Shown piece by piece: positions 17,118 through 25,166 of a stretch of DNA of 64,000 bases. The stretch covers positions 248,001-312,000 of the forward strand of contig NZ_JNYJ01000005.1 in the NCBI RefSeq assembly GCF_000716715.1, written 5' to 3'. The notes under the pieces are model-generated. The model searched no databases. It saw only the letters and a list, made by a program, of their open reading frames with translations, and was not told where the DNA came from. This DNA comes from Dactylosporangium aurantiacum. GTDB lineage: Bacteria; Actinomycetota; Actinomycetes; Mycobacteriales; Micromonosporaceae. Both the position numbers and the translations under genes were made by a program. Every line of letters starts with the position of its first letter. The stretch's first letter is position 1.

Positions 17118-17819
17118 ATGCAGCCAGGTAAGACCGCCGACGCCGAGGAAGAAGCGCCGCTGCCCTCGTTCTCGGTGCAGATGTCCGAGCAGCTGGGCGG
17201 GGCCCGCGGCCTCATCGAGTCGAGCATCCCGATCACGCTCTTCATCGTGGTCAACTTCCTGGGCGACCACTTCCACTGGTGGTCGCTGCGCACGTCGCTG
17301 ATCGTCGCGGTCGCCGCCGCCCTGTCCATGGCCGTGTACCGGCTGAGCCGGCGCGAGTCGGTCCGCCACTCGGTCAACGGCGTGTTCGGCATCGCGATCG
17401 GCGCGTACCTGGCCTGGAAGAGCGGCGACGCCAAGGACATCTACCTGCCGGGCATGGCCCTGACCGCGGCGTATGCGGTCGGCATGCTCGCCTCGGTCGC
17501 GTTCCGCCGGCCCCTGGTCGGCTGGCTGTGGTCCGTGATGCTCGACAAGGGCGAGACCCGCTGGCGGGACAACCCCCGGCTGCGCCGTGCCTTCGCCTGG
17601 CTCACGGTCCTGTGGGCCGTCGTCTACCTGGCGAAGCTCGGCGTGCAGATCCAGCTCTGGCGCGAGGACGCCGCCGACCTGCTCGGCGTCGCCCGCCTGG
17701 CGCTGGGCTGGCCGCCGTACGCGCTGCTGGCGGCGCTGACGATCTGGCAGGCGCGGCGCATCATCCGCGACTCGGAGCCCGCCACGCCCGCCGTCGAGGT
17801 CGCCCGCCCGGCCGACTGA
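17118..17819 (+). CDS. DUF3159 integral membrane protein
   Basis: The protein has 233 residues with about six hydrophobic segments. The conserved start FSVQMSEQLGGARGLIESSI leads into TM1 (PITLFIVVNFL), and WWSLRTSLIVAVAAAL, SVNGVFGIAIGAYLAW, GMALTAAYAVGMLASVAF and later helices follow. DUF3159 proteins are of unknown function and lie beside ceo/trkA genes in actinobacteria, which hints at a role linked to ion homeostasis (inference). Confidence 0.9.
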   Translation: MQPGKTADAEEEAPLPSFSVQMSEQLGGARGLIESSIPITLFIVVNFLGDHFHWWSLRTSLIVAVAAALSMAVYRLSRRESVRHSVNGVFGIAIGAYLAWKSGDAKDIYLPGMALTAAYAVGMLASVAFRRPLVGWLWSVMLDKGETRWRDNPRLRRAFAWLTVLWAVVYLAKLGVQIQLWREDAADLLGVARLALGWPPYALLAALTIWQARRIIRDSEPATPAVEVARPAD

Positions 17820-17857
17820 CCCCCGGCCCGGGACGGGACGGGGGCCAGAGCGCCGGA

Positions 17858-17872
17858 CGGGCCGGAGGCCCG
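17858..17872. terminator. Hairpin between convergent DUF3159 and ceoC genes
   Basis: CGGGCC-GGA-GGCCCG, a 6-bp stem in the 60-base convergent spacer, is suitable as a bidirectional terminator. Confidence 0.4.
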
Positions 17873-17879
17873 GACGGGG

Positions 17880-18584
17880 CTAGAAGAACTGCGGCCCGCG
17901 CTTCTTGCGGGTGTTCTCCACCGAGTCGGCGCCGAGGATCACCGCGCGCACCGAGTCCTCCATCTCCGAGGTGACCACGAAGACCAGCTCGTCGCCGGCC
18001 TCGAGGGGGTCGTCCGGGGTGGGGACGAGGACCCGCTTGCCGCGCAGGATGGCGACCAGCGCCGAGTCGTGCGGCAGCGGCACCTCGCGGACCGGGTGGC
18101 CGACGTACGGCGCGGTCTCCGGCAGCGTGATCTCCACGAGATTGGCCTCGGACTGGCGGAACGTCATGAGCCGGACCAGGTCGCCGACGGAGACGGCCTC
18201 CTCGACCAGCGCCGCCATCAGGCGGGGCTTGCTCACGGAGACGTCGACGCCCCACTGCTCGTTGAACAGCCACTCGTTCTCGGCGCGGTTGATGCGGGCC
18301 ACCACCCGCGGCACCGCGAACTCGGTCTTCGCCAGCAGCGACACGACGAGGTTGACCTTGTCGTCGCCGGTCGCGGCGACCACCACGTCGCAGGAGGACA
18401 GGTCGGCCTCCTGCAGGGAGGACAGCTCGCAGGCGTCGGCGAGGATCCACTCGGCGGCGGGGACGCGCTCGGGGCGGACCATGCGCGGGACGCGCTCGAT
18501 GAGCATGACCTGGTGGCCGTTGTCGACCAGCTCCGTGGCGATGGAGCGGCCGACGTTGCCGGCCCCGGCGATGGCGATCCGCAT
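17880..18584 (-). CDS. ceoC: TrkA-family potassium uptake regulator (CeoC-like)
   Basis: The protein has 234 residues. The RCK_N Rossmann domain starts at the N-terminus (IAGAGNVGRSIATELVDNGH; ADACELSSLQEADLSSCD; VVAATGDDKVNLVVSLLA). The RCK_C domain is in the second half (FRQSEANLVEITLPETAPY ... VLVPTPDDPLEAGDELVFVV). Such proteins bind NAD(H) or nucleotide and gate K+ transporters. It lies 2 bases after the ceoB-like gene on the same strand; the pair equals ceoB/ceoC of M. tuberculosis. Confidence 0.9.
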   Translation of the reverse strand: MRIAIAGAGNVGRSIATELVDNGHQVMLIERVPRMVRPERVPAAEWILADACELSSLQEADLSSCDVVVAATGDDKVNLVVSLLAKTEFAVPRVVARINRAENEWLFNEQWGVDVSVSKPRLMAALVEEAVSVGDLVRLMTFRQSEANLVEITLPETAPYVGHPVREVPLPHDSALVAILRGKRVLVPTPDDPLEAGDELVFVVTSEMEDSVRAVILGADSVENTRKKRGPQFF

Positions 18585-18586
18585 GA

Positions 18587-19252
18587 TCAGTGTCCCCCTT
18601 CGGGAGCGGAGCCGGTGACCTTCGTCACGGAGGCGACCATCTCGTCCGTGACGAGCATGAAGGCGAGATCGCCGTCCTGGATCACGGTCGACTCGGTGGG
18701 CAGCATGGCCAGGCCGAAGCGCATCAGGTACGCCAGCCGGGTGCCGCTGTGCGCCTCCAGGTCGCCGACCGAGCGGCCGATCCAGTCGGGGTGCATCGGG
18801 ATCTCCATGATGGAGACGGTGCTGGTGGGGTCGCGCCAGATCTCCACGTTGCCCTCGGGGACCAGGTGGCGCAGCATGCGGTCGGCGGTCCACCGGACCG
18901 TGGCGACGGTCGGGATGCCGAGGCGCTCGTACACCTCGGCGCGCTTCGGGTCGTAGATGCGGGCGACGACCCGTTCGACGCCGAACGTCTCGCGGGCGAC
19001 CCGGGCCGAGATGATGTTGGAGTTGTCGCCGGAGGAGACCGCGGCGAAGGCGTCGGCCCGCTCGATGCCGGCGGACAGCAGCACGTCGCGGTCGAAGCCG
19101 ATCCCGGTGACGGTCGCGCCGGTGAAGTCCCCGCCCAGGCGGCGGAACGCGTCGGCATCGGAGTCGATCACCGCGACCGAGTGTCCGCGCTGCTCAAGGC
19201 TCAGTGCGAGGGTCGAGCCCACGCGCCCGCACCCCATGATCACCACGTGCAC
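18587..19252 (-). CDS. ceoB: TrkA-family potassium uptake regulator (CeoB-like)
   Basis: The protein has 221 residues from GTG 19252, 5 bases after GGAGG. The RCK_N Rossmann motif (MGCGRVGSTLALSLEQRGH), SGDNSNIISARVA and ARIYDPKRAEVYERLG define a TrkA domain, and an RCK_C domain follows (TVSIMEIPMHPDWIGRSVG ... VIQDGDLAFMLV). It is divergent from a KimA-like K+ transporter, 97 bases between starts, so the two TrkA proteins likely regulate that transporter or a Trk/Ktr channel elsewhere. Confidence 0.9.
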   Translation of the reverse strand: MHVVIMGCGRVGSTLALSLEQRGHSVAVIDSDADAFRRLGGDFTGATVTGIGFDRDVLLSAGIERADAFAAVSSGDNSNIISARVARETFGVERVVARIYDPKRAEVYERLGIPTVATVRWTADRMLRHLVPEGNVEIWRDPTSTVSIMEIPMHPDWIGRSVGDLEAHSGTRLAYLMRFGLAMLPTESTVIQDGDLAFMLVTDEMVASVTKVTGSAPEGGH

Positions 19253-19335
19253 GTAACGCCTCCGATGTGTGCGGCACCCGTGTTGAGGATGCCATGCGCG
19301 GGCCGGACCGGTGCATCCGGCAGGCGCGCGACCCG

Positions 19336-19341
19336 TACGCT
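19336..19341 (+). promoter_or_regulatory. -10 element of the KimA-like gene
   Basis: TACGCT lies 8 bases before GTG 19350, which has no Shine-Dalgarno; a leaderless transcript is likely. Confidence 0.4.
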
Positions 19342-19349
19342 TAGCGGTC

Positions 19350-21359
19350 GTGGCCAGTCCCACCTCCCTGATGAAGCGGCTGCTCCTGGGCCGACCGTTC
19401 CGCTCGGACCGGCTGAAACACACGCTGCTGCCCAAGCGCATCGCCCTGCCCGTCTTCGCCTCCGACGCGCTGTCGTCGGTCGCCTACGCGCCGGACGAGA
19501 TCCTGCTGACGCTGTCGATCGCCGGGGCGGGGGCGTTCCTCATCTCGCCGTGGATCGGCCTGGCCGTCGCTGTGGTGATGCTCACGGTCGTCGCGAGCTA
19601 CCGGCAGAACGTGCACGCCTACCCGTCCGGCGGCGGCGACTACGAGGTGGCGTCGGTCAACCTCGGGCCGCGCTTCGGCGTCGCGGTCGCCAGCGCGCTG
19701 CTCGTCGACTACGTGCTGACCGTCGCCGTGTCGACCGCGTCCGGCGTGGCGAACCTCGGCTCGGTCGTGCCGTGGGTCGCCACCCACAAGGTCGCGATCT
19801 CGATCATCGCGATCGCGATCCTGACCGCGCTGAACCTGCGCGGCATCCGCGAGTCGGGCAGCGCCTTCGCGATCCCCACGTACGGCTTCATGATCGTGAT
19901 GATCGGCATGGTCATCACGGGCTTCTTCAAGATCTTCGTCCTGGGCGACGACCTGCGCGCGCCGAGCGCCGGGCTGACCATCGAGGCCGAGCACGCCAAC
20001 CTGAGCGGCTGGGCCATGGCGTTCCTGCTGCTGCGGACCTTCTCGTCCGGCTGCGCCGCGCTCACCGGCGTCGAGGCGATCTCCAACGGCGTGCCGGCGT
20101 TCAGGGAGCCGAAGAGCAAGAACGCGGCGACCACGCTGCTGCTGCTCGGCTCGATCTCGATCACCATGCTGCTCGGCATCATCCTGCTGGCCGGCAAGAC
20201 CGGCCTGCAGTACGTCGAGGACCCCGCCCGGCAGATCGTCAGCGGCCCCGACAACTACGTGCAGAAGACGGTCACCACCCAGCTCGGCGAGACCGTCTTC
20301 GGCTCCGGCTCGATCATGCTCTACGTCGTCGCCGTGATCACCGCGCTGATCCTGTTCCTGGCCGCGAACACCGCGTTCAACGGCTTCCCGGTGCTCGGCT
20401 CGATCCTCGCCCAGGACCGCTACCTGCCCCGCCAGCTGCACACCCGCGGCGACCGCCTGGCGTTCTCCAACGGCATCATCCTGCTGGCCCTCGCCGCGAT
20501 GGTGCTCATCGTCGGGTTCCAGGGCGAGGTCACCCGCCTCATCCAGCTGTACATCGTGGGCGTGTTCGTGTCGTTCACGCTGTCGCAGGCCGGCATGATC
20601 CTGCACTGGAACCGGCTGCTGCGCACCGTACGGGACAAGAGCACCCGGGCCCGCATGATCCGGTCCCGCACGATCAACATGATCGGCCTGAGCATGACCG
20701 GCGCCGTGCTCATCGTCGTGCTCATCACGAAGTTCCTGCTCGGCGCGTACATCGCCATTATCGCCATGATCGTCATCTACTTCCTGATGGTCGGCATCAA
20801 GAAGCACTACGACACCGTCGCCCGGGAGCTGATGCCGTCGGAGGACCGGCCCGTCCTGCCGTCGCGCAACCACGCCGTCGTGCTGGTCAGCAAGGTGCAC
20901 CGCCCCACGCTGCGGGCCGTCGCCTACGCGCAGGCCACCCGGCCCGACTCGCTGACGGCGCTGACCGTCAACGTCGACGACCACGACACCCGCAACCTGC
21001 AGGCGGAGTGGGAGCGCCGCGGCATCCCGGCACCGCTGACGGTCGTGGAGAGCCCGTACCGCGAGATCACCCGCCCGATCCTGGACTTCGTCCGGTCGAA
21101 GCGGCGCGACTCGCCCCGCGACGTGGTCACCGTCTTCATCCCCGAGTACGTGGTCGGCCGCTGGTGGGAGCACCTGCTGCACAACCAGAGCGCGCTGCGG
21201 CTCAAGGGCCGCCTGCTGTTCGAGCCGGGTGTCATGGTCACCAGCGTCCCGTGGCAGCTCAGCTCGATCGACGACGTCGACATCGCCAAGCTCGACGCCG
21301 CGTTCACCCGCGGACCGCAGCGTGGCCCGCGCCGCGCCGCCGAGACCCCCACCGAATGA
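19350..21359 (+). CDS. APC-superfamily transporter, KimA/YdaO-like K+ importer
   Basis: The protein has 669 residues. About 460 residues carry some 12 TM helices starting with DALSSVAYAPDEIL, the signature region of the KimA (YdaO) branch of the APC superfamily. A cytoplasmic C-terminal domain of about 170 residues follows (NHAVVLVSKVHRPTLRAVAY ... DVVTVFIPEYVVGRWWEHLL). B. subtilis KimA is a proton-coupled high-affinity K+ importer controlled by c-di-AMP; M. tuberculosis Rv2690c is the counterpart at this position. Adjacency to two TrkA regulators supports K+ as substrate. Its stop overlaps the next start (ATGA). Confidence 0.85.
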   Translation: MASPTSLMKRLLLGRPFRSDRLKHTLLPKRIALPVFASDALSSVAYAPDEILLTLSIAGAGAFLISPWIGLAVAVVMLTVVASYRQNVHAYPSGGGDYEVASVNLGPRFGVAVASALLVDYVLTVAVSTASGVANLGSVVPWVATHKVAISIIAIAILTALNLRGIRESGSAFAIPTYGFMIVMIGMVITGFFKIFVLGDDLRAPSAGLTIEAEHANLSGWAMAFLLLRTFSSGCAALTGVEAISNGVPAFREPKSKNAATTLLLLGSISITMLLGIILLAGKTGLQYVEDPARQIVSGPDNYVQKTVTTQLGETVFGSGSIMLYVVAVITALILFLAANTAFNGFPVLGSILAQDRYLPRQLHTRGDRLAFSNGIILLALAAMVLIVGFQGEVTRLIQLYIVGVFVSFTLSQAGMILHWNRLLRTVRDKSTRARMIRSRTINMIGLSMTGAVLIVVLITKFLLGAYIAIIAMIVIYFLMVGIKKHYDTVARELMPSEDRPVLPSRNHAVVLVSKVHRPTLRAVAYAQATRPDSLTALTVNVDDHDTRNLQAEWERRGIPAPLTVVESPYREITRPILDFVRSKRRDSPRDVVTVFIPEYVVGRWWEHLLHNQSALRLKGRLLFEPGVMVTSVPWQLSSIDDVDIAKLDAAFTRGPQRGPRRAAETPTE

Positions 21360-22516
21360 TGCTCGAGCTGGAGATCGGGGCGGTGGCGCACGGCGGGCAC
21401 TGCGTCGCCCGGCACGACGGCCGCGTCATCTTCGTGCGGCACGCGCTGCCCGGCGAGCGGGTGCTGGCCAGGATCACCGAGGAGCGCAAGGGCTACCTGC
21501 GCGCCGACGCCGTCGAGATCCTGCTGCCCTCACCCGACCGGGTCATCCCGCCGTGCCCGTTCTCCGGCCCCGGCGCGTGCGGCGGCTGCGACTGGCAGCA
21601 CGCCGCCCCCGACGCCCAGCGCCGGATGAAGTCCCAGGTCCTGAGCGAGCAGCTGGCCCGCCTCGCCGGATTTTCGGCGTCGGTACCGGTGGAAGCCCTG
21701 CCCGGAGGGGCGCTCGGCTGGCGCACCCGGGTCCAGTACGCCGTCGACGACGAGGGACGGGCCGGCTTCCACCGGCACCGCTCCGCCGAGGTGGTGCCCG
21801 TCGACCGGTGCCGGATCGCGCACCCGGCGATCCAGGCGCTGCCGGTGACCGGCCGCCGGTGGCCGCCCGGCTCGACCGTGGAGGCCGTCGCCGCGTCCGG
21901 CGGGGAGACCGCGGTGCTGACCAGGGCCGGCCGCAGCGGCGCGCTCACCGGCCCGCCCGTGCGGGTCCGTGAGGTCGCCGCCGGCCACGAATGGAGCGTC
22001 GACGCCGGCGGCTTCTGGCAGGTCCACCCGCACGCCGTGGAGACGTTCACCGGCACCGTGCTGGACATGCTGCGCCCCGCGGCCGGGGAGCGGGCCTGGG
22101 ACCTGTACGGCGGCGTCGGCCTCTTCGCCGCCACCATCGCCCCGCACTGCGGCCCGGTCACCGTCGTGGAGGGTGACCGCCGCGCCGTCGCCGCCGGCCG
22201 CAAGGCGCTGCGCGACCTGCCGGACGTCCGCTTCGTCAACGGCGACGTGGCCGCGACGATCGCCAACCCGCGCTGGCGCAGCGTCGACCTGGTCGTGCTC
22301 GACCCGCCCCGGGCCGGCGCCGGGCGCGAGGTCGTCTCGTCGATCGCGGCCAGGTCACCGCGCGCGATCGCGTACGTCGCGTGCGACCCGGCCGCGTTCG
22401 CCAGGGACGCCGGCCTGCTGCTGGGCCTCGGCTACGAGCTGTCGCAGGTGCGCGCCTTCGACAGCTTCCCGATGACCCAGCACTTCGAGACGATCGGCCT
22501 GTTCAGCCGTTCCTAG
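21356..22516 (+). CDS. TRAM-domain class I SAM RNA methyltransferase (TrmA/RumA-like)
   Basis: The protein has 386 residues. An N-terminal TRAM domain (ELEIGAVAHGGHCVARHDGR) precedes an iron-sulfur motif (CPFSGPGACGGCDWQH, fourth Cys probably in DRCRIAHP). The SAM-binding motif WDLYGGVGLFA, VDLVVLDPPRAG and the nucleophile region AYVACDPAAFARD complete a m5U methyltransferase. The target, tRNA or rRNA uridine, is not determinable. It corresponds to Rv2689c. Its TAG and the TAG of the convergent TROVE gene share the palindrome CTAG at 22513-22516. Confidence 0.9.
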   Translation: MMLELEIGAVAHGGHCVARHDGRVIFVRHALPGERVLARITEERKGYLRADAVEILLPSPDRVIPPCPFSGPGACGGCDWQHAAPDAQRRMKSQVLSEQLARLAGFSASVPVEALPGGALGWRTRVQYAVDDEGRAGFHRHRSAEVVPVDRCRIAHPAIQALPVTGRRWPPGSTVEAVAASGGETAVLTRAGRSGALTGPPVRVREVAAGHEWSVDAGGFWQVHPHAVETFTGTVLDMLRPAAGERAWDLYGGVGLFAATIAPHCGPVTVVEGDRRAVAAGRKALRDLPDVRFVNGDVAATIANPRWRSVDLVVLDPPRAGAGREVVSSIAARSPRAIAYVACDPAAFARDAGLLLGLGYELSQVRAFDSFPMTQHFETIGLFSRS

Positions 22517-24051
22517 AACGGCCAGTCGCCGCGCTCGCCGGCCTCCAGCAGGGTGATCATGCCGAACCCCGCGTCGGTGAGGCCGCCGAACGTCCAGCGG
22601 TTGCGCGCCTGCGGGGTGTGGCCCATCCGGTACCCGGCCAGGTTCCAGGTGAACAGCGGGGTCGTGGCCGGTACCGACGTGGACACGTCGCCGTCGAAGG
22701 ACGCCTGCTCGTCGGTCAGGATCACCACCCGGTGCTGGCCGCGGTAGTGCTCCCGCACCGCCGACGCCGTGTTGGTGCCGCCGTTGTGGAAGTGCCCCTT
22801 GGCCTTGAACCGGTCGATCCCGCGCAGCAGCGACTCACCCCGCTGCACCGGGAACACCGTGGTGCGGGTCGAGAACGACACGACCTTCGCCCGCTCGCAC
22901 CGCAGCGCCAGCGCCAACCCGAAGAGCACCGCCGCGTCCCACCGCATGAGCGTGCCGTCCTTCGAGAACGGCGAGTGCATCGAGCCGGACGTGTCGATCA
23001 GGATCAGCGTGTCGCCCGGCAGGTACGGGATGTTCGCCAGGCTCAGGTTCAGCGCCTGCTCCAGCGCCCACGCCCAGCGCAGCGACGGTGCCGCCCGGTA
23101 GGCCGACAGGAACCGCATCGGCAGCTGCCGCGACCGCGCCACCTCGCCGGGGTCCGCCAGCCGCGCCGCGACCCCCGCCGCGACCTCGTCCGACACCCCC
23201 GCCTGGTCGAAGTTACGCAGGTTACGCAGGCAGGACATGTACCCCATCGACGGGATCATCGCCTCCCACAGGGCCGCCTTGGGCAGCCGCGAGCCGCCGA
23301 GCGACAACGCGTCCTCCCAGGTCATGCCGGCCACGCGGAGCCGCTGCGGGTCCAGCAGCACCGCCGGGTCGTCCGCCGCGTCGGCGCGCAGGGCCGCGTT
23401 GGCGGCGACCGTCGCCAGCGACGCCGCCACGCGTGGCTCGGGCCGGGCGTGCCGGCGGTCGAGCGCGAACGTGAACAGGTCGCCCTGCGCCGGCCCGGAC
23501 GGGGACGGGTGGGTCAGGTCGAGCACGTCACCGAAGCGGAACGCGTGGCTGGCGGTGTCGTACTTGAGCAGGCTGCGCTGCGTGTACAGCCGCCGGGCCG
23601 CGTCAGCGACGCCCCGCTTCACCGGCTTCGGCACCGCCCGGCCGTAGCGCGACGTCCAGTACGAGAGCAGCTCACCGGGCTCGTCGGCGCGCTGCAGCAC
23701 GTCGGCCACCACGCGGCGGTGCTCGCCGGTGCCGTTGACCAGGCCGGCGGCCAGGCGGGCGCGGACGTACTCGGCCGCGCCGACCAGCGCCGCGGTGCGC
23801 AGGTTCGCGCCGCCGCGCAGCCAGCGCAGCAGCGCCGCGGTCCACTGCGGGTGCGCGACGGCGGCCGCCGCGATCAGCTCGCGGTAGCGCTGGTCGCGGT
23901 CGGCACCCGGCTCGTAGAAGGTCTGCTCGCCGACCATGTTGGCGACCGCCAGCAGGAACAGCTCCGACCGCGGGTCGCGGGCGTAGCCGGCGCCACCCTG
24001 GTAGGTGACCCCGTCGGGGCGGCGGGTGCGCTGCCGGTTGAACTTGGCCAT
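22513..24051 (-). CDS. rsr: TROVE-domain Ro60-like RNA-binding protein (Rsr)
   Basis: The protein has 512 residues. The N-terminal two thirds is a HEAT-like TROVE ring (YARDPRSELFLLAVANMV ... AHPQWTAALLRWLRGGAN ... GMTWEDALSLGG ... MGYMSCLRNLRNFDQAGV). The C-terminal third is a von Willebrand A domain with an intact MIDAS (DTSGSM at about 353-358, GTNTAS, LTDEQ). Ro60 proteins bind Y RNAs on the outer ring surface and misfolded RNA ends in the hole. Start ATG 24051 has AAGGAGG 11 bases upstream. A Y-RNA-like element lies 45 bases upstream on the same strand and an RNA ligase is divergent. Confidence 0.95.
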   Translation of the reverse strand: MAKFNRQRTRRPDGVTYQGGAGYARDPRSELFLLAVANMVGEQTFYEPGADRDQRYRELIAAAAVAHPQWTAALLRWLRGGANLRTAALVGAAEYVRARLAAGLVNGTGEHRRVVADVLQRADEPGELLSYWTSRYGRAVPKPVKRGVADAARRLYTQRSLLKYDTASHAFRFGDVLDLTHPSPSGPAQGDLFTFALDRRHARPEPRVAASLATVAANAALRADAADDPAVLLDPQRLRVAGMTWEDALSLGGSRLPKAALWEAMIPSMGYMSCLRNLRNFDQAGVSDEVAAGVAARLADPGEVARSRQLPMRFLSAYRAAPSLRWAWALEQALNLSLANIPYLPGDTLILIDTSGSMHSPFSKDGTLMRWDAAVLFGLALALRCERAKVVSFSTRTTVFPVQRGESLLRGIDRFKAKGHFHNGGTNTASAVREHYRGQHRVVILTDEQASFDGDVSTSVPATTPLFTWNLAGYRMGHTPQARNRWTFGGLTDAGFGMITLLEAGERGDWPF

Positions 24052-24096
24052 GGTGGGATCACCCTCCTTCGGGGCTGGTGTGCTGGGAAGACGGTG

Positions 24097-24260
24097 ATGT
24101 CCCGTCGTGGTGACCCGAGATCCAGGCGACGCCGGCACACAGTGCTCTGACCGCTGAGCTACGCCCCGATGGGCCGGGACGGCAGGATTCGAACCTGCGA
24201 CCTCTCGATGAGGATTCGAAGTATCCGGCGTCTACGCACCGGGTCACCACGACGGGACAT
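24097..24260 (-). ncRNA. yrlA: YrlA-type Y RNA: circularly permuted tRNA mimic on a 20-bp stem
   Basis: Bases 24241-24260 and 24097-24116 are a perfect 20-bp inverted repeat and form the closing stem expected to bind Ro60. Reading the minus strand inward, an 8-bp stem (24225-24232 with 24128-24135) stands where a tRNA anticodon stem would be. Then come an extra hairpin (24201-24213), a canonical T-arm (24182-24198, loop TTCGAAT), a 7-bp acceptor-like stem closed by a 6-base loop (24175-24181 with 24162-24168) and a canonical D-arm (24144-24159) after UA. Thus the tRNA 3' half precedes the 5' half and no free CCA end exists, as reported for YrlA RNAs. It lies just upstream of the TROVE gene. 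Confidence 0.88.
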
Positions 24261-24272
24261 CGTGTGCCGGGA

Positions 24273-24278
24273 ACCGTA
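24273..24278 (-). promoter_or_regulatory. Candidate -10 of the Y RNA
   Basis: On the minus strand TACGGT ends 12 bases before the first base of the closing stem, placing a predicted transcription start within a few bases of the RNA 5' end. The -35 is weak. Confidence 0.4.
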
Positions 24279-24330
24279 GCAGCGGATATTCGCGTGGCGC
24301 GCGCCATTTTCCGGCGGCGATGATGTGGTG

Positions 24331-25095
24331 ATGTTCGATGTCCGCGCCGTCGACCTGCGGCTGCTCAACTCGCTGACGAAGTACCCGTCGATCGCCACAT
24401 ACCACACCCTGGAGCCGGGCTCCGGGTGCCTCGCCGCGCCGGCCACGGTGTTCCCGGGCGAGGTCGTCGCGACCGAGAAGGTCGACGGGACCAACAGCCG
24501 GCTCGTCCTGCTGCCCGACGGGTCCTACCTCATCGGGTCGCGGGAGGAGCTGCTGTACGCGAAGGGCGACCTCATCGGCAACCCGGCCCTCGGCATCGTC
24601 GAGCAGCTCAAGCCGGTCGCGGAGCGGCTGCCCCGCGGTGCCGGGATCCGCGTGTACTACCTGGAGCTGTACGGCGGCAAGGTCGGCGGCGCGGCGAAGC
24701 AGTACACCCGGGACCCGGCACGCTTCGGGTGGCGCCTCTTCGACGTGGCCGAGCTGGCCGACTGGCAGGAGCCGCTGACCTGGTCGCCGGCGAAGATCTC
24801 GGCGTGGCGGGAGTCCGGCGGCCAGCCGTGGCTGCCCGAGGACGCCCTGGTCGCCCTCGCCGCGCAGGCCGGGCTGGAGCTCACCCCGCGGCTGTGGCAC
24901 CGGCCCGGCGCCGAGCTGCCGGCCGGGATCGAGGACATGCACCAGCTGCTCACGGCGACGCTGCCGGCCACCCTCGTCGGGCTGGACGGCGCCGAGGGCC
25001 GCGCCGAGGGGCTCGTGCTGCGCGCCCCGGACCGCTCGGTGATCGCCAAGGCCCGCTTCCAGGACTACGAGCGGACGCTGCGCCGGCGGCGGTGA
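24331..25095 (+). CDS. Rnl2-type RNA ligase family protein
   Basis: The protein has 254 residues. The nucleotidyltransferase motif I is TEKVDGTNSRLV (KxDG, Lys about residue 48). SREELLYAKGD, YYLELYGGKVGG, EGLVLRAP and the motif V lysine region AKARFQDYERTL follow in the right order for the Rnl2/DRB0094 ligase core. It should join or repair nicked RNA using ATP through a covalent Lys-AMP intermediate. There is no added domain. GTG 24325 or 24328 could also serve as start. It is divergent from the Y RNA and TROVE genes, suggesting a shared RNA-repair role (inference). Confidence 0.85.
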   Translation: MFDVRAVDLRLLNSLTKYPSIATYHTLEPGSGCLAAPATVFPGEVVATEKVDGTNSRLVLLPDGSYLIGSREELLYAKGDLIGNPALGIVEQLKPVAERLPRGAGIRVYYLELYGGKVGGAAKQYTRDPARFGWRLFDVAELADWQEPLTWSPAKISAWRESGGQPWLPEDALVALAAQAGLELTPRLWHRPGAELPAGIEDMHQLLTATLPATLVGLDGAEGRAEGLVLRAPDRSVIAKARFQDYERTLRRRR

Positions 25096-25113
25096 AGTGT
25101 CGTACCTGGCACG

Positions 25114-25119
25114 TAGACT
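25114..25119 (+). promoter_or_regulatory. Candidate -10 of aroD
   Basis: TAGACT lies 48 bases before ATG 25167; a G-rich Shine-Dalgarno (GGGGGGAG) precedes the start codon. Confidence 0.35.
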
Positions 25120-25166
25120 CCCCCTGTCGTTGAGCGGTGGTTTCGGGGGCGGGGGGAGTGTCGGGT

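Noticed and set aside
18590..22516. A 1308-codon open frame covering ceoB antisense, the KimA-like gene and the methyltransferase
   Set aside because: Only the part from 21356 is family-like; the rest is a high-GC shadow of real genes in other frames.
24140..24215. Ordinary tRNA gene suggested by the D-arm and T-arm sequences
   Set aside because: The T-arm half precedes the D-arm half on the coding strand and the acceptor stem is closed by a loop, so no mature linear tRNA with CCA can form; the permuted Y RNA reading explains all arms.
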